Assembly (NCBI GenBank): GCA_030280995.1
Contig: JASXTE010000005.1
Location: 24,124,001 to 24,188,000, forward strand
Length of the DNA: 64,000 bases
Direction: 5' to 3'
From: Hemileia vastatrix
Taxonomy: Eukaryota > Basidiomycota > Pucciniomycetes > Pucciniales > Zaghouaniaceae
Below are positions 55,476 through 64,000 of this stretch, in pieces; the first letter of the stretch is position 1; every line of letters begins with the position of its first letter. The notes beneath the pieces were generated by a model, which was given only the letters and a program-made list of their open reading frames with translations, was not told the DNA's origin and made no database searches. Made by a program: the position numbers and the translations under genes.

Positions 55476-56556
55476 TGTTGTAAAAAGACTCTTACAGTTG
55501 CCTTGCTGTAAGTAGAATCCAAGGGAGTTGGATAAACAGAAGAAAAACCTGTCCCTTTAATTTAAATGAGAGTTAACAATTAACTAGGCTAAATAATATA
55601 CTAAAAATAAAATGAATTGTTGAAAAATAGTTCTTAACAAATTTGAGATGTAGAATTAAATTTCTTTATAATGAGGAAAAGAAATACAACAGTGACATTG
55701 TACTTAAAAAAGTTATATATATGATTGAATAATGTGTTTTTATAAAGCATTTTGTTTATGTGAACAGTTGTTAAATTTGAGTCTCTGAAGTTGAGAACTT
55801 TAAAATGATAAACTGAAAGTATATATTTATGAATTGTGTTATAAAATTTATAAAATGTTATGAGAAAGTGTCATATTTATAAGGGTATTACAATTATAAA
55901 AATTTTATGAAAAAGTAATGATGGTAGTTGTTAAAATGTGTTATTTTTTTAATAGTTAAGATGTATGAAGTCTGATGACCCTATCATTTGAAGTCTACAG
56001 GATTTATATTCATAGTATTTCATGTGCCCTACTTTTCCTAGCTGGAGCATTCCAGAGCTCATCTGGAGATCACCGTAGGTTGTACAGAGCTTTTCCAGAG
56101 AATTCTGGAGCTTTTACAGACTTCCAGACTCAACTAGAACCTTAAAAATGTAATAAAGATCTACAAAATATAAAGATGATAACTCTACATCTGAAGAGCC
56201 TCCAAATCAATTTTGGTAGCCTGCACAACCCTATTCACTGAACTAAAAATCATTAAAGTTAAGTAATTTATCAGAAATCAAAAATAATCAGTAATAATTT
56301 ATAAAATTATTAAAAAAATAAGAAAAATAGAAAAATTCTGAAGGATTTTGAGACTCCTAGCTATCATTTCCATGCACATTTGAGCCTCTACTTGCATTTC
56401 TTGACTTTTAATTAATTATTTCTTCCTGGACTTGTATACTTAGACATTTTCACAATAAACCATCATTTCTTTTATAATAAAAGTATATAAAACATTAGAT
56501 TGACCTTTCCAATCTTTAATTTAACAATCATACATTCATTTAAAATATTTTAAGTG
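55476..56556. repeat. Repeat B, copy 1
   Basis: About 1.08 kb beginning TGTTGTAAAAAGACTCTTAC. Direct repeat of 57550-58632 with scattered substitutions and small indels (shared: GTAGAATCCAAGGGAGTTGG, CTTCCAGACTCAA, TTAATTATTTCTTCCTGGA). TG start and direct duplication are LTR-like. No gene. Confidence 0.7.
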
Positions 56557-56755
56557 CCTTACTAATCTTTAGACTGCCACATCCTCCCTCCAATGAAGAA
56601 TGTCCCCATTCTTTAATTTTGCATATTTGTTTGACCACATATTCATCATCTCTTCATCCTCTTCAAAAAACTTCTCCTACTACTCCAATCCACTCCTGAA
56701 AACTTTTCACTTCATCTTATTATCAATCTCATCTTCAAAATTTCATCAAAAGACC

Positions 56756-57455
56756 TTGCTGTCCCATGTGAACTTTGCACCAAATACCAGGTACCTTGCC
56801 TGATCTCTAACCCTGGTCTTCCTGGGAAAACTTCCTGTAATCTTTGCAGGCTTAAAAGATTAAGGGTAATTTTCCAATTATTTCTTCCAAGACTAAAATT
56901 TATACTGGACCAGCTGTCCTTCCTGATCCAAAAATTTCTAAAAAGAGACTATCAAAAATACCCACCTTTTTCAGAAATATAAAGGCCAAAACAGCTTCCT
57001 CCTCCAAAAAATCCAACCCTGAGCTTTCTCCTCCTTCTCAGGATCCTAAACCTATCCTTCCAGTCTCACCCTTCAGCTTTGCTGAATCTTTATTTCCTGG
57101 CTCAAAAAATTAGTCCTTAACTGTAATTTTAATAATCCACCTACTAATTCCACATCCAACTAGAAATTCTCTTCCCACTCCTAAACTTTTCTCCTAAGAT
57201 ATTGAAATCACCAATAACAATGATGTTGGACAGGTGCAGATTGATTAAATTAATCATTGTCCAAAGTTTCCTAGATATCTCTTTCATAGTTTTTGTGATG
57301 TAATTATGAGAAAATTATTAACATATTTCCAGGAAACACCTGCTAATAATAATTACGATCTTATAAAGAGAGGGATAATGATGCAAAGTGTTAATACTGA
57401 TGTTGAAAAGTATAATAGAGATTATTTATTTTTACTGTTCTTCTCTTCTTTTTAA
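56756..57455 (+). pseudogene. Zn(II)2Cys6-like gene, copy 1, between the B repeats
   Basis: First exon: VPCELCTKYQVPC then NPGLPGKTSCNLCRLKRLR, a C-x2-C-x6-C-x12-C-x2-C-x6-C binuclear zinc-cluster layout typical of fungal DNA-binding proteins. The sixth Cys codon reads GGT here and one A is missing just before it. The start ATG found in copy 2 (61910) reads ATT here. A basic Lys/Ser/Pro tail follows (about 56870-57115). A second exon after CAG/GTGCAG (about 57232) encodes FPRYLFHSFCDVIMRKLLTY and EKYNRDYLF, also in copy 2. The 3' end has an AATAAAATAAA signal region near 57525. The gene is dead but recognisable. In fungi this motif usually marks a transcription factor. The small size and repetition suggest an expanded or mobile family. 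Confidence 0.6.
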
Positions 57456-57549
57456 AATTTTTTCTTTTAGTGCTGATAAAAAATATATGTTGTCTGGTTT
57501 ATCTTTAAAATTTTCTGTCTGACTTTAATAAAATAAACTTGATATAAGC

Positions 57550-58632
57550 TGTTTTAGAAAGACTCTTACAGTTTCCTTTCTGTAAGTAGAATCCAAGGGA
57601 GTTGGAAAAACCAAAGAAAACCCTGTCCCTTAAATTAAAATATGGGTTCACAACTAATGAAGCTAAAAACGCTACTTTATAATAAAAGATCAGTTGAATA
57701 TTATTTATTAACAGTTTAGAGATGTAGAGTCAGTTTTCTTTATAATGAGAGTAAGAAATACAACAGGGAAGCTGTACTAAGAGAAGTTATAAAAATGCTT
57801 GAATATTATGTTTTTAAAAATATTTTATTTTTATTGAAAACTGTTGTTAAATTCATGTCCCTGACATTAATACCTTTATAATGGTACCCTATAAGTATAT
57901 ATTTATGAGTTGTTGAGAAAAGTTTAAAAAATGTTATTAAAAAGTGTTATATTTATAAGGGTATTAAAATTAATAAAATGTTATGTAAAATATTTGTTGA
58001 TGTTGAATAAACTTCATTGCTGATAGTTAATGAAAAAGACATGGATGAATGAATGGATAATTTCAAATTTCAAGTCTTCAGGATTTATATGCATAGTATG
58101 TCATGTTCCATACTTTAACAAGCCTAAGCATCCTGGAGCTTGGACAAAGCTTGTCCGTAGCATTCCTGAGCCTGTACAGACTTCCAGACTCAATTAAAAC
58201 CTTAAAACACTAATAAAAAGTCAAGAAAAATTACAAATGATAGAAATACTTCTCCTCTGTCTTCCCATTATATTTTTGTAGTCTTCACAGCCCAATTCAT
58301 CTAATTAAAAGTCATCAAAGTTAATTAAATTATGAAAAATTAAAAAATAATTAAAAATACTTTATAAAATTATTAAAAATAGTAAAAAAATAGTGAAAAT
58401 TCCCCAAAAATTTCCAAAGCTTCTTGAGACTCAAGCTTTCATTTCAATACACTTTTAGACCTATACTTACATTTTCTGACCATTAATTAATTATTTCTTC
58501 CTGGAATCATATAAATAACCATTTTTGATTTAAACCATCTGCTCTTTTAAAATAAAAATTAATATAAATACAAATTAGCTTTCACCAATCTTAAAAAATA
58601 TAACAATATCCTACTTAAATAAAACTTAGTGA
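57550..58632. repeat. Repeat B, copy 2
   Basis: Begins TGTTTTAGAAAGACTCTTAC within the 3' flank of the zinc-cluster copy 1. Same length and direction as copy 1. End approximate. Confidence 0.7.
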
Positions 58633-58991
58633 TGTTGTGGCACACATCTCACATGAATTCAGCAAAAGTCTCAGGAGCACAGCAATGAATCAGTTCTCAC
58701 AAAGTGAAAAAATTTGGTTACCAAGAAGGATAGTCATGAAAGCACAACTAAGGGGTCTTCAAAAGAGCAGGAAAAATAGACTCTCCATGCTCAATTTTTA
58801 ATGGGGGAAGTATGGATATACAAGCAGTGGTGATAAGAGATAAAGTAAAGTGTATAAAAGTCTATAAGGCAAGACTATAATATGTACTTGAGGAAGCCAT
58901 GAACAGCACGAAAAGAATAGTATGAATAAAGGGGCATACAGCAATAATCAAGGGTATGAGCTTCACATTTTGAGATATGCGATGGACTTTA
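58633..58991. other. Intergenic, nothing recognised
   Basis: A-rich sequence without a supported frame, ending at the TTA target duplication of MITE copy 3. Confidence 0.5.
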
Positions 58992-59230
58992 CACCAAACA
59001 ATATGGGGGGCGGACTTGTTAGCAAGTCCACAACCTTGGACTCAAATTCACCACAGATTGAACACACATTGAACTATTGACAAAGGAGCCATACAATCAG
59101 GGATGAACACCACTCAGAAGAACAGTTTTAGGTGGGTCATCAAGAAGAGTTCAGTATGAGTTCCATCTGAGTTCTGTCTGAGCTCAGGTTGGGGACTTTC
59201 TGGAAAGTTCTCCCACTGTATTGCGTAGTG
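58992..59230. mobile_element. CACTA-type MITE, copy 3
   Basis: 239 bp, flanked by TTA (58989-58991 and 59231-59233). It shows the same left palindrome region and subterminal repeats. The right palindrome is degraded (GGACTTTCTGGAAAGTTC) and one subterminal unit is missing relative to copies 1 and 2. Confidence 0.85.
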
Positions 59231-59233
59231 TTA

Positions 59234-60325
59234 GATGTAAGCTACAAAAAACACAGCGGTGGTAAAAAAATAGATAGGAAAAAGTAGCACTAGAAGGATG
59301 AGTGGGTTAATAAGAAGCACTCAACAAATAGAAGAAAATAAAGTAAGACTTGAAGGAAGGGTACTTAATTAGTGCAAAGGGTTTCACAATTAGTGGATAC
59401 TCACACAGAAAGCGCAGGTCATTTTAATAGATATGAAAGAAATTATAGTATATATTATATAGTAAGTAGTCTCAAGAATTTTAGGGTATGTACAGAAAGG
59501 TGAAGCATCATTCACTAGTAGTAGTTTTACAGCATTGTTACAAGTGCTATTAGAACCAGGTTTAATCCTAACAAATTTACTTAGATTTTTGAGATACTTA
59601 GCTACTTTTTGATATTGTTGTGGTAGCACTGATCTTGTGTAGGAAAAACCAGTAGGGAAAGGGGGCTAGGCATACAAGGTATATAAAAAAGAACTCACTC
59701 TCAAAAATGGGGTGGTGAAGAAAGTGAAAAGTGAACTAGATTTATTATATATATGTAGATAAGAAATATAGATTTTTTTTTGTACACAAAGGGTGTGCAT
59801 ACCAGAAGTAGCACTGTAGAATTATTTTATTTCTACAGTAAGGATAGTATTAGATATTGTGCTTTAAGAGGGAGTGACTGAAAATACTAGCTCTTACTGA
59901 GAAAAGATCTAGCCAACAGATAGATTAATTATATTTAAATATATTATTTCTTTTCTTTAAAGATCTCTTTAAATTAATTCTTCTTTAACCCCCAAAAATA
60001 TATAACCACACTTACAGTTCCTGGAAGAAAGTCTTCAGGATTGAAGTTTTCCTCACAAAATCTACACTCAACTCTCATTTTCACTATGAGATTGCTCATT
60101 ATGGTCAAAGTTGTTGTGTATATTACAAATTTCACAACTAAAAATCATAATAATCAATATTTTTATACATATTTCATTTTGTAAAAAAAGGTGATTCCAT
60201 AAATTTTAAAGTAGGAATTTCTAAGCAATGAGACTTGTTTATATAGAAAGTTAGACTCAAATAACCCCTAGTTGTAACATCAAAGCATAAAAAAAGAAGA
60301 AAAGAACAAGCTAAAAATTTGAGAT
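59234..60325. other. Intergenic with one small unsupported frame
   Basis: Contains an 80-codon minus-strand frame (59629-59390, starting MLPQQYQKVAKYLKNLSK) with no recognised domain and no second copy in the window to test it. Otherwise AT-rich and featureless. Confidence 0.35.
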
Positions 60326-61364
60326 TCACCAGCGGGTGGATCCACCATTTGCATCAATGACAGCCTTCATATGAGCAGGCATTGATGACACTAAGTGAAT
60401 AGGAGGCTCCTTTGGAAAGTGGTTCCATAACATTTCAAGACTCTTAATCATTTCGGTTGGAGTTTTGGGTTGATAAGATTCTTAAATTCACACCTTGAGG
60501 CATCTCCAAAGATTTTTGATTGGGTTCAGGTCAGGTGATTGAGCATGCCAGTCTTCTATTTTTCAGATACCTGAATCAGCTCAGAACTTGGCAGACACCT
60601 TGGAAGTATGGATAGGTGCATTGTCTTCAAGAAGAATGAGATTCTGGCTGAAATTGTTTTCTTGAGGGAAAGGGATAAGCGAGTTCTTATAGACATCCTC
60701 AATCAATGAATTTGAAGTCACACCTCCATTGTTTGGAAAGAAAAAAAGTGGTATCTTGTTACCTCCTTGGAATGCACCCCACACCATCACACTAGATTTC
60801 CCACTCTTGAAAGTTGGCTGGAGACAATCGGGTGCATATTTTCTCCAGGTCTTTGCCACACCAATGTTTGACTTGAGAGCTTTCCAATCTCAAATGATGA
60901 TTCATCAGACCATATTACATGCATCCAATCAACAACAGACCAGCCAGAATACTTGTGAGAAAAATTCAATTGTTTTTGGCGGTGGACCTCGTTGACAAAT
61001 GGTTTCTTCACTGCAACTCTCTTGGTAAAGCCCAGCTCATGGGTTCTCTTTCTGATTTAAAGGGAGACAAAATAGTTGGTAGTGAGTTTGAAAGGTCACT
61101 CAACTTGGCTTTGCAATTAGAGAGGATGAGTTGTTTGAGTTCACCCATGTCTTGTGAGTTTGTTTTGAGGGGACAACCAAAACGGGGTGCAGTTTCAACA
61201 TTTCCCCTAGCTCCCCATCTCTCCAATATTGAGCAAACAGTAGAGTCAGTAACACCTAGCTTTCTATAAATTTCAGCTGGTGTGATTCCTGCTTCAGCCA
61301 TGCCAACAATGCAAGCTCGTTTTGTTATTGTAAGTTGCTTCCTTCCAGGTCTAGAGGTCGCCAT
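60326..61364 (-). pseudogene. Tc1/mariner-type transposase, decayed
   Basis: About 346 codons in length, the normal size. The N-terminal paired HTH (LTITKRACIVGMAEAGITPA, LGVTDSTVCSILERWG) is followed by the DDE core: WSDESSFEIG (first Asp), SVMVWGAF, LLEDNAPIHTS (second Asp), then WHAQSPDLNPIKNLW near 60520. In this last motif Tc1 elements have Glu (NPIE) as third catalytic residue and this copy has Lys. It ends GGSTRW with a stop at 60326-60328. Frame breaks lie near 61010 and 60855, with stops near 60581 and 60565. Terminal inverted repeats were not found by eye. Confidence 0.85.
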
Positions 61365-61909
61365 AGTGCAAGGAAAAGTAAAAAAAAATAAAGAAAATAA
61401 ATTAGTTTATATCTTGCCCAAATGAGAAAGAGTACAAAAAAATACTATACCAAATGAATCAGGGGAAGGTGAAAGACCAAAAAATAAAATCTTGAGGCGT
61501 TTGATATGATAGTGAACAAGTGATGGCTGGATGAAGTGGTGGTTAATGGAAGGTTCTATGCATAAAAAATCTTGAAGACATTCTTCTGGGCAATGTACAA
61601 TACTTGTTTCAATTTCTTTAAATATTACAGTGGCAGGCACTTCTTTTTAAATTAGTTTTGGGAAGGAAAACCAACCCATCTCATATTGTGTCTATAGCTT
61701 AGTATAATAGAACTCTCTTTCTACACCATACTAATCTTTAGGCTGCCACATCCTTCCTCCAATAAATAATGTCCCCATTCTTTAAATTTTCATATTTGAT
61801 TCAATCACATATTCATCTTCTCTTCATCTTCTTTAACCAACTACCCCAACTACTCCAATCCACTCCTGAAAACCTTTCACTTCATCTTATTATCAATTTT
61901 ATCTTCATC
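61365..61909. other. Spacer and 5' flank of zinc-cluster copy 2
   Basis: AT-rich. From about 61729 it matches the 5' flank of copy 1 (56560 on: CTAATCTTTAG, GCTGCCACATCC, AATGTCCCCATTCTTTAA), so the duplicated unit includes the promoter. Confidence 0.5.
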
Positions 61910-62602
61910 ATGTCATTGAAAGACCTTTCAGTTCCATGTGAACTTTGCGCCAAATACTAGGAACCCTTTCTGATCTCTAAGCCTGGTCTTCCTGGAATAA
62001 CTGCCTGTGATCTTTTCAGGCTTAAGAAAATCAAGTGTAATCATCCAATTATTCCTTGCAGAACTAACATATATACTGGACCAGCTTCCCTTCTTTATCA
62101 AACAATTTCTAAAAAGAGTCTATCCAAAATTCTTACCTTCTTTTGAAATATTAAGGCCAAAACAGCTCCCTCCTCTAAAAATCTAACCCTGAGCTTTCTC
62201 CTCCTTCTCAGTATCCCAACCCTATATTGCCAGTATTACCATTTAGCTTTACTGAGACCTTATTTCCTGGCTCTAAAAGCTAGTCCTTTATTTTAATTTA
62301 AAAAAACCCCTTACTAATTCACATCCATCTACAATTCTTTTCCCACTCCTAATTTCTTCTCCTAAGCTATTTAAATCACCAATACAGATAATGTTTCCCA
62401 GGTGCAGAGTGACTACATTTATCATCATCCAATGTTTCATAGATATCTCTTTCTTGATTTTTGTGATGACATGAAGAGAAAATTTTTAACATATTTTCAA
62501 GAAACTACTGCTAAAAATACTGAAGATTTAATGAAGAGAAGAATTTTAATGCAAAAATTTGATAATGATGTTGAAATATTTCAAAGAGATTATTTTTTTT
62601 GA
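61910..62602 (+). pseudogene. Zn(II)2Cys6-like gene, copy 2
   Basis: ATG at 61910 (MSLKDLSVPCELCAKY), then a TAG where copy 1 has Gln. The third Cys codon is changed (CCC, Pro, for CCTTGC). The fifth Cys is Phe (CDLFRLKKIKC) and the sixth Cys is kept. The tail (KIYTGP-like, then Lys/Ser/Pro-rich) has a TGA near 62140. The second exon is open (about 62402-62602) and encodes HHPMFHRYLFLDFCDDMKRK and EIFQRDYFF. Comparing copies 1 and 2 gives one ancestral gene with all six cysteines. Each copy has lost different ones. Confidence 0.6.
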
Positions 62603-63627
62603 CTGGTCTTCTCTTCTTTTTAAAATTACTTCTTTAGTTCTTGATAAAATGTTGTCTAGTTGATCTTTATAACTTTTTGTCTAACTTTAATAAAGTAAGC
62701 TTGATAGAACTCTATTTGCCTTGTGATTATTCCACTACTCAGAAAAAGGCTTGAATCCCTTCAAACTCCCCTCTAAAAGTCTCTAATTTTTCACAGCATG
62801 AGAGAAAGGGTCTCCTAAACTAGCCAAATACTTTGATTTCATTCCTACTGGGGTTCCCACTGAGAAAAATACTTTGATTAAATTCTTGCAATAAGGTCTT
62901 CCAAGCATCCACCTAAATAGTCTACCAATGAGACCCACAAATAGTACAACTTCTATATAACTTCAAAAGATTCAGCATCACAACATTCAAATAAACTTCC
63001 AGCACTTTAATCCACTTTAAAAATATTATCAGAATTTTCATATTCCCAGGCTCTCATGGCACCTTTATTTCCAGTCTTTAAAATCTCTATTATTAATCTA
63101 TTCCAAAATTACCACCTTTCTTTAATCATAAAATAGATTTTTAACCAATTGACATCTTCATTCCCTTAAGTTAGTTGCACCATATCCAGCAAAGATTGAG
63201 TTGTCCAATGACTGAATATCAGATTGAGTACTGATGAACCAGTGATAAATTTAAAATGATTGAATTGAATATCCTTTGAGATCTACATTCCATTCTAAAA
63301 ACCTTGAGGAACCAAACTTTTAATTGATTTCCAGTTTATAGTCTTGGTGGACCTCCCTACTGCAAAACCAACATAAATTGTCCATATAAAGAATGATATA
63401 CCAGTTTAAAGTCTTTGTGGATCAAATAGAAAGTAATTTCAAATTTAAGGTAATAGTTGACCAAATACCTGTAGTTCATTCCAGGATTAGGTCATGGGGG
63501 AACCAAACAGTCCGTCGATTCCAACTGCCTGCTACTGTCCTTGAGCCCAATTTCACCACTTTCCTTTTTCCATTCCCTATTCTCCTATCCAGGTTATACT
63601 TTCCATACTAATTAACAATTTTTCAAG
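62603..63627. other. Intergenic, no gene seen
   Basis: AT-rich, with phrases such as TTTATAGTCTTGGTGGAC and TTTAAAGTCTTTGTGGAT repeated near 63336 and 63403. Several short frames but none supported. Confidence 0.45.
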
Positions 63628-64000
63628 ATGAATCCTTCCAACTTCACTGAAGCTAAAGACCAAGCTTGTGACTAATGTTCCTTTATCCATCAAGAGAGAA
63701 TCTAAACCTAAAACCTGAGAAGACACACATACAATAGGGCCTGTTCCAACTGTTATGAGATGAAGAGAAAATGCTCTGGCCTCAAATATTGCTCACTCCC
63801 TCTTCCTGCCACCAGCTTTGCTTCGCATTTCAAACTATCTACTCCATCTCCGAAATTCCTACTCCTTTCAAACCATCTGCCTTTTTGAATATCCCTTCTG
63901 ACTCTGATTCTCTGGCTCCATTTTCATCAACTGCTCCTTTGGCTTCTCAATCTTTTCATTCAAGGCTCTCTTCTTCCATCCCTGAAATTTCCACTTCCCC
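63628..64000 (+). pseudogene. Zn(II)2Cys6-like gene, copy 3, diverged and cut by window end
   Basis: ATG at 63628, then QACD-stop-CSFIHQERI with Arg at the third Cys position, and after a loop of about 14 residues an intact second half ACSNCYEMKRKCSG. A frameshift follows. Ser/Pro-rich coding sequence continues in another frame (ISTPSDSDSLAPF-like) to the end of the window. Only the cysteine pattern and overall plan relate it to copies 1 and 2. Two in-frame stops occur before the second half. Confidence 0.5.

Overview
The window looks like a piece of a very AT-rich, transposon-saturated fungal genome. A rust fungus (Pucciniales) is my best guess, by inference: short fungal-type introns, a Tet-like 2OG-Fe(II) oxygenase of the kind expanded in rusts, chromodomain gypsy elements, zinc-cluster ORFs, and one small secreted protein of the sort plant-pathogenic fungi make. 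No bacterial features, CRISPR arrays, tRNA or rRNA genes were recognised. Almost everything is mobile DNA. The only clear non-transposon gene with an undamaged frame is at 15640-16299.

Layout. 1-6900: minus-strand Ty3/gypsy chromovirus (G1), broken by stops and by a CACTA-type miniature element, with its 5' LTR at 5674-6900. It sits in an older repeat (A) that is also interrupted at 7634-13788 by a PIF/Harbinger-like element (H1). H1 carries a DNA-binding/coiled-coil gene (+), a tandem-repeat block, a decayed TET/JBP-like oxygenase (-) and a DDE transposase (-). 14063-14759: two stray H ends. 14760-16609: a low-repeat island with the secreted-protein gene.

16610-42289 is a set of nested insertions. 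A solo gypsy LTR (16610-16806 plus 41303-42289, target duplication AATAG) was entered by a second H element (H2, 16807-41302). H2 was entered by gypsy material (19339-37195, target duplication CTTTC). That contains a third H-like element (H4, 19539-23514), which in turn contains a CACTA-type MITE (22835-23095). The gypsy block holds an old decayed copy (G3, 23515-27799) and an almost intact one (G2, 28036-37195) with a single frameshift in reverse transcriptase. H2 keeps an intact three-exon DNA-binding gene (39564-40911) and carries a multi-exon gene of unknown function that the gypsy insertion splits.

42357-55400: three Ty1/copia elements (a complete minus-strand copy with 119-bp LTRs and AATCC target duplications, a complete plus-strand copy, a gag-protease remnant), with a long T/C microsatellite between the second and third. 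55476-64000: two 1-kb direct repeats (B) bracketing a decayed Zn(II)2Cys6-like gene, two further relatives of that gene, a third MITE and a dead Tc1-like transposase.

How the parts fit together: the H elements appear to be multi-gene DNA transposons pairing a transposase with a DNA-binding partner and a TET/JBP-type oxygenase, an enzyme class that oxidises 5-methylcytosine. That invites a model in which the element edits methylation at its own copies. No copy here has all parts intact.
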